Source of the DNA: Acetobacteraceae bacterium AT-5844
GTDB taxonomy: Bacteria > Pseudomonadota > Alphaproteobacteria > Acetobacterales > Acetobacteraceae
Length of the DNA: 40,586 nucleotides
Assembly (NCBI GenBank): GCA_000245075.1
Contig: JH599921.1
Location: 1 to 40,586 of the forward strand
Direction: 5' to 3'
In this document: piece after piece, positions 19,643 to 27,211 of the stretch
How positions within the stretch are numbered: the first letter of the stretch is position 1
How the letters are laid out: each line of letters begins with the position of its first letter
The notes under the pieces: generated by a model
Told to the model about the DNA's origin: nothing
The model's input: the letters and a program-made list of their open reading frames with translations, nothing else
Databases searched by the model: none
Program-made: the position numbers and the translations under genes

Positions 19643-19668
19643 AACGCGGCGTGGCTCAGGCCGGTTGC
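19643..19668 (-). promoter_or_regulatory. candidate EcfG-type promoter for the small lipoprotein gene
   Basis: The minus strand reads GCAAC (19668-19664), a 17-bp spacer, then CGTT (19646-19643). The general stress sigma factor consensus is GGAAC-N16/17-CGTT; one base differs in the -35 box. The -10 box is 29 bp from the start codon, leaving room for the AAGGAG site. Confidence 0.5.
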
Positions 19669-19698
19669 GGAAAAGCGTGAGCGGTGGTGTTGGGAAGC

Positions 19699-21510
19699 TC
19701 AGCCCTGCGCCTCGGCGCCCATGGGGCGGCCGGAAAGATCGCCCTCGCGGCGGCGCAGCGGGAAGCGGACACGAAGCTCGGTGCCATTATCCGGCGTGGC
19801 GCGGCGTTCGATTTCCCCGCCCAGATGCTGGGCGAAGCCGCGGATCAGCTGCATGCCGATGCCTTGTTCCTCCTCCTCCTGCGCGGCGAGGCCACGCCCA
19901 TCGTCATGCACGGAGAGGACGACGGCATCGACCTCCTCCTCGTCGCCCTCCGGCACCATGGTGCCGTCCGGATGCACGGCGATGGTGATGGTGCCGGTGC
20001 GGGTCTCGGGGAAGGCGTGCTTGATGCTGTTGGTCACCGCTTCCGTCACCAGCAGGGCCATGGAGACGGCCTGATCGGTGACGATCTCCATATCCTCCGC
20101 CTGGACGATGAGGCGGATGCGGCGGTCCGGGATTTCGCCGAGTGCGTTGAAAAGCTGCTTGCACAGCTCTTCGAGGAAGGGGCGGAGCGAAATCGCCTCG
20201 AAGGTGCGGTTGATGTAGAGGTGGCGGTGCAGGGTGGCGAGAGCCTGCACACGGTCCCGCGCCGTGCTGAACTGGGCGCGCGCGGCGGGGTCTCGCAGGC
20301 GGCTGCCCTGCAGGTTCAGCAGCGAGGCGACGATTTGCAGGTTGTTCTTCACCCGGTGGTGAATTTCCGCCATCAGCAGATCGCGCTGCCGGAGGGCGCC
20401 GTTCAGCTGTTCCTCGCGCGCGGCGATGGCGACGGCAGCGTCGTTGAAGGCCCGTTCCAGCGCCCGGACCTCCTCGGGTTCGCCGCGCATGGTGCTGCCG
20501 GGAAAGGGTGAGCCGGGGCGCCACTCGCGCACGCGGCCGGCCAGAAGGCGCAGGGGGCGTGCGATGGCGACATCAGCCCCCGTGACGATGACGAGCAGGC
20601 AGGCGAAGAGGAAGGCGGCCAGCTCGGCCGCGCGGCGCAGCAGGGCCAGCTGGGCGTTACGGCGGATGTCGCTGGTGGGCAGCGCGACCATGAGGCGCAG
20701 GCCCTGCTCCAGATCGCTGATGGCATAGGCGAAGTCCTGGCCGCCGCGGGAGCGCCCTTCCAGCGCCTCCCGCCGGCTCATGGTGAGGAGCACGGTCTGG
20801 AGTTCAGGCTCCGGTAGTTCCGCCTCCTCTCCTTCCGTGAGCGGCAGGGGGACGTTCTGCCGGTCCAGCAGCCAGACATATTTCTGGATGGAAGGGGAGG
20901 CGTGCGCTTCCTCCCGGATGAAGACGTCGATGAGAAGGCCGGCGGCGATGATCAGCTTGACCTGGCCGTCCTGGATGAGGGGAACAGCCCCGGTCAGCAC
21001 GGAACGGCCGGTGAGAAGGCCGGCCTTGAAGCGGTCGAGGATGAAGGGGGCGTGCTCCCCGCCTTTCGCGGCCTGGCGGGCGAGGACGACGGATTCGGGG
21101 TCTCCGCGTTCCGCGATCGTTGGAATGGCGCTGCAGAGCAGTCGGCCCCCACCGTCCAGGATCCAGATATTCGAATAGCGGTGCGGATACAGGCTGAGCA
21201 GGTTGGCGAGGCGGTTGCCGCACTGGCCGGAGGAGGTGTCTGTTAGCTCGTCGTTGCGGGCGATGCCCTGGAGCAGCTCACGCAGATGCGCGATGGCGGC
21301 GCCATGGCGCTCCGCAGCCACTTCGCCCAGCAGGGCGGCGGTACGGCGGCCGGAGGCGCGTTCGGCATCGTAGTTAAGCACCGCATTGGCGGTGGCGATC
21401 CCAATGACGGGGACACTCGCCACGATGAGCAGGAGAAACATCCGACCCCGTACGGTGCGGAGCAATCTCCACGGCACCCACCGGGGCGGTGGGGCCGCCT
21501 TTCGGATCAC
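19699..21510 (-). CDS. HisKA_2-family membrane sensor histidine kinase
   Basis: This 603-residue sensor kinase has a transmembrane helix at 24-44 and an extracytoplasmic sensor domain of about 250 residues. A second helix lies at 293-313, with a HAMP-like stretch after it. The transmitter has EIHHRVKNNLQIVASLLNLQ (382-401), the HisKA_2 phosphoacceptor motif with His384/385, then an N-box TEAVTNSIKHAF (489-500) and G-boxes DDGRGL and GIGMQLI. Kinases of this class phosphorylate PhyR in the alphaproteobacterial general stress response. Its GTG start overlaps the nepR stop by 4 bp (GTGA), so it is translated with ecfG and nepR, and its job in that circuit is well supported by context. The signal sensed is unknown. 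Confidence 0.88.
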   Translation of the reverse strand: MIRKAAPPPRWVPWRLLRTVRGRMFLLLIVASVPVIGIATANAVLNYDAERASGRRTAALLGEVAAERHGAAIAHLRELLQGIARNDELTDTSSGQCGNRLANLLSLYPHRYSNIWILDGGGRLLCSAIPTIAERGDPESVVLARQAAKGGEHAPFILDRFKAGLLTGRSVLTGAVPLIQDGQVKLIIAAGLLIDVFIREEAHASPSIQKYVWLLDRQNVPLPLTEGEEAELPEPELQTVLLTMSRREALEGRSRGGQDFAYAISDLEQGLRLMVALPTSDIRRNAQLALLRRAAELAAFLFACLLVIVTGADVAIARPLRLLAGRVREWRPGSPFPGSTMRGEPEEVRALERAFNDAAVAIAAREEQLNGALRQRDLLMAEIHHRVKNNLQIVASLLNLQGSRLRDPAARAQFSTARDRVQALATLHRHLYINRTFEAISLRPFLEELCKQLFNALGEIPDRRIRLIVQAEDMEIVTDQAVSMALLVTEAVTNSIKHAFPETRTGTITIAVHPDGTMVPEGDEEEVDAVVLSVHDDGRGLAAQEEEEQGIGMQLIRGFAQHLGGEIERRATPDNGTELRVRFPLRRREGDLSGRPMGAEAQG

Positions 21511-21719
21511 TTCTTGCGGTCCTGCTCGATCAGCCTCAGCAATTCGTCCGGGATGGGCTCCCGCGCGATGTCATCATACATGGCGTGCAGGCTGCGCTGC
21601 AGCCAGAGGTCGAAGGCCGCGTCGGGCGTGCCCTTGCGGGCACGCTCCTCGCCCCGGCGGTCAGAGGCTTCTTCAGGCTCCTCACCCGCTAACACGCGCT
21701 TGTCCGCCTGATCGTCCAT
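21507..21719 (-). CDS. nepR: NepR anti-sigma factor
   Basis: This 70-residue anti-sigma factor binds EcfG and holds it inactive until phosphorylated PhyR captures it. The conserved core is FDLWLQRSLHAMYDDIAREPIPDELLRL (36-63), two helices that wrap around the sigma factor. The N-terminal 30 residues are charged and variable, as usual for this family. The ATG overlaps the upstream ecfG stop by one base (TAATG), and the stop overlaps the kinase start by 4 bp, so all three are translationally linked. This coupling fits stoichiometric co-production of sigma and anti-sigma. Confidence 0.95.
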   Translation of the reverse strand: MDDQADKRVLAGEEPEEASDRRGEERARKGTPDAAFDLWLQRSLHAMYDDIAREPIPDELLRLIEQDRKK

Positions 21720-22393
21720 TAGCTTCCCAGGTGTAGAGCCTGCTCGCCAGTCAGTTTGCTGTCGTTCCGGCTCGTAGCACCCCGGCGGCGGGTTTCGCCA
21801 GCCTGAGACTGTGCCGTGGACCGCTTCGCGGCCTTGGCGGGCTGCTCGCCGACCAGCCAGGCTTCAAGCTGCCGGCGGGCGCGGAAGACGCGGCATTTCG
21901 CGGTGCCGACGGCACAGCCCATCACGGCGGCTGCTTCCTCATAGGACATGCCCTGCACGGTCACGAGCATCAGCGCCGTGCGGTGGTCTGTGGGCAGATC
22001 CGCCAGCCGCATGCGCAGTTCCCGCAGGGCCAGGTTGTCTTCCTGGGCCGCGGGGCGCGCCAGCGCCTCGGCGGGAGCATTGTCCATGTCGCAGGTGTCG
22101 CGCTTGCGGCGAATGTCGGAAAGGAAGCGGTTACGCAGGATGCGGAACATCCAGGCGCCGAAATTGGTGCCGGGTGTGAAGCTGTGCTGGGCCGCCAGCG
22201 CGTTGCTGACAGCTGCCTGGACCAGATCGTCGGCATCCGCGCGATTGCGCGTCATCGACACGGCCTGCACCCGCAACCGCGGGAGCAGGGCGACGAGCTG
22301 ATCGTGGAAGCTGGGACCTTCATTCACTGCGACGACGGGTTCCGTGGTCTCGGACGGGGTCACGTGAAGGGTTTCCTTTTGATCGCCTTGCAT
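21719..22393 (-). CDS. ecfG: EcfG-type general stress sigma factor (ecfG-nepR copy)
   Basis: This 224-residue ECF sigma factor of the EcfG class directs polymerase to general stress promoters. Region 2 is seen in RADADDLVQAAVSNALAAQ and FGAWMFRILRNRFLSDIRRK. Region 4 appears as ALMLVTVQGMSYEEAAAVMG and CAVGTAKCRVFRARRQLEAW. A polar C-terminal extension of about 45 residues follows. The start is uncertain: ATG at 22393 has a weak ribosome binding site, and a GTG at 22363 follows AAGGA. The leader contains an AT-rich tract with TGCA-AAAAA-TGCA (about 22459-22471) but no clear EcfG promoter. It forms an operon with nepR and the sensor kinase. Confidence 0.92.
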   Translation of the reverse strand: MQGDQKETLHVTPSETTEPVVAVNEGPSFHDQLVALLPRLRVQAVSMTRNRADADDLVQAAVSNALAAQHSFTPGTNFGAWMFRILRNRFLSDIRRKRDTCDMDNAPAEALARPAAQEDNLALRELRMRLADLPTDHRTALMLVTVQGMSYEEAAAVMGCAVGTAKCRVFRARRQLEAWLVGEQPAKAAKRSTAQSQAGETRRRGATSRNDSKLTGEQALHLGS

Positions 22394-22550
22394 GCCGGAC
22401 CAATGCCCGGAACGTAAGCTGGGTTGCATGGGGTGTCCGAATGATACGCATATCTGCAATGCAAAAAATGCATGAAACCTTGGCATGCGGCCAGCCATTG
22501 GGTCACACGCTCATGCGAATCGAACCCTTGTGCCGCTTGGCGGCCCTTTC

Positions 22551-22566
22551 CGCCGCGTATTCGCGG
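22551..22566 (-). terminator. hairpin after the second EcfG-type sigma gene
   Basis: GCCGCG-TATT-CGCGGC is a perfect 6-bp stem with a 4-nt loop, 7 bp beyond the sigma gene stop. A second GC stem follows. No T-tract is present. Confidence 0.4.
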
Positions 22567-22573
22567 CAACGCC

Positions 22574-23071
22574 TTACGGAGTGCGGTGCGGAAACAACTG
22601 CGCCAAGGCCGCGCGTGCCCGCGCTACCCGTGCCTTCACCGTACCCACTGGTGCCCCCACGATGATCGCCGCTTCTTCGTGCGACAGCCCATGAGCGCCC
22701 ACCAGAATCAACGCTTCCCGCTGCGTCAGTGGCAGCGCCTGGAGAGCACGGCCGAGGTCACGGACTTCGCTGCGTTCATCCTGCGGGACGGGGCTGGCTT
22801 CCGTCGCCGGCGGGATCCGTTCCAGGGCGCGGCGCTCCGTGCCGCGACGGCGCATTTGTTCGAGAAACACGTTTCGCAGGATATAGAACAACCATGCCCG
22901 GGCACTGGTTCCCGGTGTCCATTGCGCTTCCGCCCGCAAGGCGCGCAAAACGGCTTCCTGCACCAGGTCGTCCGCCAGCGCGGCGTCCCGGGCCAGGAAG
23001 CGGGCAAAGGCACGCAAATCTGGCAGCAGGGCGGGCAAGGCAGCGCGCATGGTCTCAGGAGGCGTTGTCAT
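22574..23071 (-). CDS. second EcfG-type ECF sigma factor
   Basis: This compact 165-residue ECF sigma factor is related to EcfG. Region 2 is visible in AALADDLVQEAVLRALRAE and SARAWLFYILRNVFLEQMRRR, and region 4 in LPLTQREALILVGAHGLSHEEAAIIVGAPVGTVKARVARARAAL. It lacks the long tails of the nearby ecfG product. It lies directly upstream of the ecfG-nepR-kinase operon on the same strand and divergent from phyR across 107 bp. Alphaproteobacteria often carry several EcfG paralogs that share NepR or differ in promoter choice. Whether this one binds NepR cannot be told from the sequence. ATG at 23071 was chosen, with GAGA upstream. Confidence 0.88.
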   Translation of the reverse strand: MTTPPETMRAALPALLPDLRAFARFLARDAALADDLVQEAVLRALRAEAQWTPGTSARAWLFYILRNVFLEQMRRRGTERRALERIPPATEASPVPQDERSEVRDLGRALQALPLTQREALILVGAHGLSHEEAAIIVGAPVGTVKARVARARAALAQLFPHRTP

Positions 23072-23178
23072 TATGTCTCAGCCAACGCCTTGGCGGCGAT
23101 TGTCGCAATGCTCAAAAAAATAACTTCTGCGCTGCCGCCGCCCGTGCCATGCGGCAGCACTGAGACGAGGGGCTCGAT

Positions 23179-23904
23179 ATGAACGCAGTAACCCAGACCG
23201 ACCTGCTGCGGAGCCTGCCGCCCGCCCGCCGATACGCCCGTGCCCTGACCGGCAGCCAGGGCGCCGGAGACGCGCTGGTGGCCGCCGCGCTGAAGGCGGG
23301 GTTGCCGGACCTGCCGGTACGGCTCGCTCTGTATGCGGGCGTGACCCGGCTGGCGCCGCCGCCCGCGACCCCGGCCCATGGCGCGGCATTGCCCGCGAGC
23401 CAGCGCCAGCTGCTTCTGCTCACCGCGCTGGAGGAGCTGACGCTGCCGGAGGCGGCCAGCGTGCTGGGCATTTCACACGAGGTGGCGGAGACGGAGCTGG
23501 CGGAGGCGCGGGCCGCGCTGCGCAGCGCAGCCGCCACGGAGGTGCTCGTCATCGAGGATGAACCGATCATCGCCATGGATGTGCGGCAGCTGGTGGAAGC
23601 CTGCGGCCACCGGGTGGTGGGCGTGGCGGCAACCGAGGCACAGGCGGTGCGGCTGGCGGCCTCGAAGCGGCCTGGGCTCATCCTCGCCGATGTGAATCTG
23701 GGTGCGGGCGGGGACGGCATCACCGCCGTCGGCCGTATCCAGGAGCAGCTGAAGGTGCCGGTGATCTTCGTGACCGCTTATCCCGAGCGGCTGCTGACAG
23801 CGGAGGGCGTGGAGCCCGCCTTCGTCATCTCGAAGCCCTTCGAGCCGCTGGCCCTCGCCATCGCGACGTATCAGGCGGCGTCTTCCACGGTGCCGATCGA
23901 GTGA
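23179..23904 (+). CDS. phyR: PhyR anti-anti-sigma response regulator
   Basis: This 241-residue regulator has an N-terminal sigma-like domain that mimics EcfG and a C-terminal receiver domain. On phosphorylation it binds NepR and releases EcfG. The sigma-like part includes LLLLTALEELTLPEAASVLGIS (78-99), matching region 4, with a shortened region 2. The receiver has Glu126/Asp127, phosphoacceptor Asp171 (LILADVNLG), Thr199 (VIFVTAYPERLL) and Lys219 (ISKPF). The PhyR-type FAT GUY-like motif is thus present as FVTAYPERL. The protein is somewhat shorter than the usual ~260-270 residues because of the N-terminal half. It is divergent from the second sigma gene. A DUF1328 gene follows. Confidence 0.94.
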   Translation: MNAVTQTDLLRSLPPARRYARALTGSQGAGDALVAAALKAGLPDLPVRLALYAGVTRLAPPPATPAHGAALPASQRQLLLLTALEELTLPEAASVLGISHEVAETELAEARAALRSAAATEVLVIEDEPIIAMDVRQLVEACGHRVVGVAATEAQAVRLAASKRPGLILADVNLGAGGDGITAVGRIQEQLKVPVIFVTAYPERLLTAEGVEPAFVISKPFEPLALAIATYQAASSTVPIE

Positions 23905-23930
23905 TCGGTGCGCGGTAAGGGAAGGAAGCT

Positions 23931-23956
23931 GAAACCAGAGTGTCCCTCCTCACGTT
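23931..23956 (+). promoter_or_regulatory. candidate EcfG-type promoter between phyR and the DUF1328 gene
   Basis: GAAAC (23931-23935), a 17-bp spacer and CGTT (23953-23956) resemble GGAAC-N16/17-CGTT with one -35 mismatch. It is 27 bp past the phyR stop. The leader to the next start would be about 120 nt. Confidence 0.4.
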
Positions 23957-24084
23957 GCTCTGCCATCGCGCCCCGGACGAGCCGGGCGAGGGGATGGAAG
24001 CAACGTCCGATGGAAGAGACAGCGCCGACATTCTCCGCCTTCGGCCGGGACTGAGAGCCAACCTGGTTTCAAGGATTCCCTGCC

Positions 24085-24252
24085 ATGCTGTACTGGACTC
24101 TTATTTTCCTCGTCGTGGCGCTCGTGGCGGGCGTGCTCGGCTTCAGCGGCATCGCCTCGGCCGCCAGCGGCATCGCGAAGATCCTGTTCGTCATCTTCCT
24201 GGTGCTGTTCCTGGTGTCCCTGATCATGGGGCGCAGCTGGGCATTCGGCTGA
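24085..24252 (+). CDS. DUF1328 small membrane protein
   Basis: This 55-residue protein begins [20 protein letters not shown], continues [18 protein letters not shown] and ends [11 protein letters not shown]. It matches the DUF1328 (YtjA-like) family of two-helix membrane peptides. The function is unknown. Members are often induced by stress or in stationary phase. The ATG at 24085 has AAGGA nine bases upstream. The stop at 24250-24252 is followed by a strong intrinsic terminator. It lies downstream of phyR on the same strand and behind a candidate EcfG promoter, so I infer it belongs to the general stress regulon. Confidence 0.85.
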   Translation: MLYWTLIFLVVALVAGVLGFSGIASAASGIAKILFVIFLVLFLVSLIMGRSWAFG

Positions 24253-24278
24253 GAACGACGCCAACCATTGAATGAGGA

Positions 24279-24310
24279 AGCGGGCTCCTGCGGGGGCCCG
24301 CTTTCTTTTT
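24279..24310 (+). terminator. Rho-independent terminator after the DUF1328 gene
   Basis: AGCGGGC (24279-24285) pairs with GCCCGCT (24296-24302) and is followed by TTCTTTTT. It ends the phyR/DUF1328 side before the GntR regulator gene. Confidence 0.88.
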
Positions 24311-24354
24311 GGTCTGGCGGTGGAGGGAGGCGGAATGCCTCCCACTATTTGGAG

Positions 24355-24370
24355 TTGGTTGTCAGACCAA
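24355..24370 (+). promoter_or_regulatory. inverted repeat upstream of the GntR regulator, probable operator
   Basis: TTGGT-TGTCAG-ACCAA, a 16-bp inverted repeat 38 bp before the regulator's start. TGGT/ACCA half-sites are typical of FadR-subfamily GntR operators, so autoregulation is plausible. Confidence 0.5.
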
Positions 24371-24407
24371 TTATGGTGGCGTCCTCACTGACTCCCCAAG
24401 GTTCGCC

Positions 24408-25169
24408 ATGCCCGCCGATCGTGTCCCGCTTGCCGCCCCCCGTATTCAGGAGCCGCGCCGGCTGAGCCTGACGGAGCAGGTGACGCATGATCTGATGGGC
24501 CGCATCAACCAAGGGGAGTTGCGCCCAGGCGACCAGCTGCCCACCGAGCGCGAATTGATGCAGCGCTACCATGTGAGCCGCACCGTGGTGCGCGAAGCCA
24601 TATCCAGCCTGCGCGCCGCGGGCCGGCTGGCGACGCGGCAGGGGCGTGGCGCCTTCGTGCTGGACCCAGCCAGCCAGCCGGTCAGCTACCGGCTGGAGCA
24701 TTCCGAGGTCGGGGCTGCGGAGGATGCGCTGAAGCTGATGGAAATCCGCATCGCGCTGGAATCCGAGGCGGCCTCCCTGGCGGCGCAGCGGCGCGATGAG
24801 GCTGGGCTGGAAGCGCTGGCCCGCATCGCTCAGGATTTCGAGGCCAGCGTCGAATCGCCAGAGCAGTCGGCGGCGCATGACCAGGCCTTCCATTTGCAGA
24901 TCGCCGATCTTTCCGGGAATTCCTACTTCCGCACGCTGCTGACGGGGCTCTCGCCACACCTGCTGCCACGTGTGCGGATCGACCTGTTCAAGGGAGATGG
25001 GGCGGCCAAGGTGGCCTATGCCCGGGCCTTGCAGGTGGAGCACGCCCATATTCTGGACGCCATTCTCCGGGGGGATGGGGAAGGGGCGCGGGGCGCGATG
25101 CGGCTGCACCTGACCAATAGCCGGGAACGCCTGCGTTCCGCGCTGGCGCAGCTCGAAGTGGCCGGTTGA
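24408..25169 (+). CDS. GntR-family regulator, FadR/FCD subfamily
   Basis: This 253-residue transcription regulator has an N-terminal winged helix (about 18-88, with TERELMQRYHVSRTVVREAISSL as recognition region). A C-terminal all-helical FCD ligand-binding domain follows. The FCD metal/ligand residues are suggested by DQAFHLQIADLSGN (His162), QVEHAHILDAI (His212, His214) and MRLHLTNSRERL (His234). The start at 24408 has AAGG upstream; a longer reading adds residues encoded by the terminator region. It is 77 bp upstream of kdgD in the same direction, with inverted repeats before both genes. It is most likely a repressor of sugar-acid catabolism, responding to an acid intermediate. Confidence 0.88.
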   Translation: MPADRVPLAAPRIQEPRRLSLTEQVTHDLMGRINQGELRPGDQLPTERELMQRYHVSRTVVREAISSLRAAGRLATRQGRGAFVLDPASQPVSYRLEHSEVGAAEDALKLMEIRIALESEAASLAAQRRDEAGLEALARIAQDFEASVESPEQSAAHDQAFHLQIADLSGNSYFRTLLTGLSPHLLPRVRIDLFKGDGAAKVAYARALQVEHAHILDAILRGDGEGARGAMRLHLTNSRERLRSALAQLEVAG

Positions 25170-25194
25170 GCCGCTCTTGCCGGGCCAAGGCTGT

Positions 25195-25216
25195 ACTTGT
25201 ATGACAACAGACAAGT
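25195..25216 (+). promoter_or_regulatory. inverted repeat upstream of kdgD, probable GntR operator
   Basis: ACTTGT (25195-25200) and ACAAGT (25211-25216) form a perfect 6-bp inverted repeat around 10 bp. Nested in it is TTGTATGACAA (25197-25207), a FadR-type half-site pair. It is 30 bp before the kdgD start. Confidence 0.55.
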
Positions 25217-25246
25217 CCAGCCACCAACCCATGGAAGAAACCCAGG

Positions 25247-26170
25247 ATGACTGCCTTTACCCCGGACGCGCTGAAGGCCGCCCTGCCGACCGGCCTGCTT
25301 TCCTTCCCCGTCACCGATTTCAGCGCGGCGGGTGAGTTCGACGCCGCCGGTTATCGCGCGCGCTTGGAATGGCTGGCGCCCTACGGCACCGCGACGCTGT
25401 TCGCGGCAGGCGGCACGGGTGAGTTCTTCTCGCTGACCCAGCGCGAATATACCGATGTGGTGAAGACGGCGATCGAAGGCTCGGGCGGGCAGGTGCCGAT
25501 CGTGGCGGGTGCGGGCTACGGCACGCGCATGGCCATCGAATATGCCAAGGAGGCGGAGCGCCTCGGCGCGGCGGGTATCCTGCTGATGCCGCCTTACCTG
25601 ACCGAGACCTCCCAGGCCGGGCTGCGCGCGCACATCACTGCTGTCTGCAAGGCCACGAAGCTGGGCGTGATTGTCTACAACCGCGCCAACTGCAAGGTCT
25701 CCGCCGAGACGCTGCTGGCGGTGGCGGATGAGTGCCCGAACCTGATCGGCTTCAAGGACGGCGTGGGCGAGATCGAGGCGATGGTCTCCGTCTACAACGC
25801 ACTGGGCGACCGGCTGACCTATCTGGGCGGGCTGCCCACTGCCGAGGTCTATGCCGCCGCTTATCTGGCGATGGGCGTGCCGACCTATTCCTCCGCCGTG
25901 TTCAACTTCATCCCGCGCACGGCGCTGGATTTCTACAAGGCCGTCACGACCGGCGACACGGCGACGGTGGACCGCCTGCTGCGGGACTTCTTCTTCCCCT
26001 ATCTGAAGATCCGCAACCGGCAGCCGGGCTATGCGGTCTCCATCGTGAAGGCCGGCGCCGCCATCGTCGGGCATGGCGCGGGGCCGGTGCGCTCGCCCCT
26101 TAGCGACCTGACCGATGCCGAGGTGGAGCAGCTCCGCCCGTTGATCGAGGCGCTTGGCTCTCAGAAGTGA
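25247..26170 (+). CDS. kdgD: 5-dehydro-4-deoxyglucarate dehydratase
   Basis: This 307-residue class I aldolase-superfamily (DapA-like) enzyme dehydrates and decarboxylates 5-keto-4-deoxy-D-glucarate to 2-oxoglutarate semialdehyde, in glucarate/galactarate or hexuronate breakdown. The Schiff-base lysine is Lys170 in [12 protein letters not shown]. Tyr144 is in [10 protein letters not shown], and the carboxylate-binding loop is GGTGEF (55-60). [19 protein letters not shown] is a typical family segment. GGAAG lies nine bases before the ATG. The semialdehyde dehydrogenase and the sugar-acid dehydratase that usually accompany it are not in this window. A GntR/FCD regulator precedes it. A strong terminator ends the unit. 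Confidence 0.93.
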   Translation: MTAFTPDALKAALPTGLLSFPVTDFSAAGEFDAAGYRARLEWLAPYGTATLFAAGGTGEFFSLTQREYTDVVKTAIEGSGGQVPIVAGAGYGTRMAIEYAKEAERLGAAGILLMPPYLTETSQAGLRAHITAVCKATKLGVIVYNRANCKVSAETLLAVADECPNLIGFKDGVGEIEAMVSVYNALGDRLTYLGGLPTAEVYAAAYLAMGVPTYSSAVFNFIPRTALDFYKAVTTGDTATVDRLLRDFFFPYLKIRNRQPGYAVSIVKAGAAIVGHGAGPVRSPLSDLTDAEVEQLRPLIEALGSQK

Positions 26171-26176
26171 GGAAGG

Positions 26177-26215
26177 CCAGGGGAAGGAATTCCCCTGGAC
26201 CCCTTCTTTTTTCTT
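26177..26215 (+). terminator. Rho-independent terminator after kdgD
   Basis: CCAGGGGAA (26177-26185) and TTCCCCTGG (26190-26198) form a perfect 9-bp stem with a GGAA loop, followed by CCCCTTCTTTTTTCTT. Confidence 0.92.
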
Positions 26216-26323
26216 CGAGTTTTTGAGTGCGCCTGTGGCTTCAGTCGCCGGGGGGCTTAGGCCCTCGGCGCGAGCGCGTGCGGCAAGCGCCCGCCCGATT
26301 GATAAAAGGAAAGAAGAGGGGGC

Positions 26324-26349
26324 CTGGGGGAGAATTCATTCTCCCCCAG
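26324..26349 (-). terminator. terminator of the xseA-M23 peptidase operon
   Basis: CTGGGGGAGAAT and ATTCTCCCCCAG (26324-26349) form a nearly loopless palindrome. On the minus strand it is followed by a pyrimidine-rich tract ending in CTTCTTTCCTTTTATC. It faces the kdgD terminator, so the two operons converge here. The 26216-26323 stretch holds no recognised gene. Confidence 0.75.
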
Positions 26350-26359
26350 CGGCAATATC

Positions 26360-27211
26360 TCAGGCCGGAGGCAACAGCGGCGCGGGGTCCAGCGCCGTGG
26401 CCAGCCAGTTCACCCCCAGATGCAGGTGCGGCCCGGTGACGCGGCCGGTGGCGCCGATGGCCCCGATGCGCGCACCCTGCTGCACCATTTCTCCTTCCGA
26501 GACATTCATCGCGGAGAGATGGGCGTAGAGGCTCGTCACGCCGTGTCCGTGGTCGAGGATGATGGTGTTGCCGGTGAAGTAGAGATCGGCCGCCAGCAGG
26601 ACGCGCCCGCCGCCCATGGCCGCGACCGGGGTGCCGGTGGGGGCGGCGATATCCAGCCCCAGATGCGGCGCACGGGGCTCGCCGTTCAGGATGCGCTGGC
26701 TGCCATAGACGCCGCTGATGCGGCCTGGGGCCGGGCGGATGAAGGGTTCTGTAAAATAGGGCAGGTCGCTGTCCACCCTGCGGGTGGCCGCGATGCGCTT
26801 CCGCTCCGCATTGATGCGTTCCAGCTGCCGCGCATTGGGCGTGACCATGGCGGAGGGCAGGCCGTTGATGCGCTGGACGTCCCATTCCCGCCGGGTGATG
26901 GCCAGTTCACGCTGTTCCGTGGCGCCGCCGGGGGCGGTGGCGGCCAGGCGCGCGGTGGGGCCGGCATCCCGGCTGAAGCCGATGGCGAAGCGGCCATCGG
27001 GCGCCACCTGTACCGGCTTGCCATCCAGCGTCACGCGGCTGCCGGGCGCGGCCTGGCCGAATGCGAGACCGCCCTGGGTAAGCCCCTGCGGGCCGATGCG
27101 GAGCTGGGGCGCGGTGGAGGCGGCGACAGGCTGGGCCTCCGGCCTCCGGGCGCAGGAGGGAAGGGCCGCCAGCACCGCTGGCAGGGCAAGGAAAGAGCGG
27201 CGGATGATCAC
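26360..27211 (-). CDS. M23-family peptidoglycan endopeptidase
   Basis: This 283-residue LytM/M23 zinc metallopeptidase is expected to cleave peptide cross-links of peptidoglycan in the periplasm. The hydrophobic N-terminus ends in LPSC (Cys20), a passable lipobox, so it may be lipid-anchored. The active-site residues are all present: His183 and Asp187 in HLGLDI, His231 in YAHLSAM, and His262/His264 in GPHLHLG. An Ig-like segment precedes the peptidase domain (about 40-105). The start is GTG at 27211, which overlaps the xseA stop by 4 bp (GTGA), suggesting translational coupling with a DNA-repair gene of unrelated function. Confidence 0.9.
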   Translation of the reverse strand: MIIRRSFLALPAVLAALPSCARRPEAQPVAASTAPQLRIGPQGLTQGGLAFGQAAPGSRVTLDGKPVQVAPDGRFAIGFSRDAGPTARLAATAPGGATEQRELAITRREWDVQRINGLPSAMVTPNARQLERINAERKRIAATRRVDSDLPYFTEPFIRPAPGRISGVYGSQRILNGEPRAPHLGLDIAAPTGTPVAAMGGGRVLLAADLYFTGNTIILDHGHGVTSLYAHLSAMNVSEGEMVQQGARIGAIGATGRVTGPHLHLGVNWLATALDPAPLLPPA

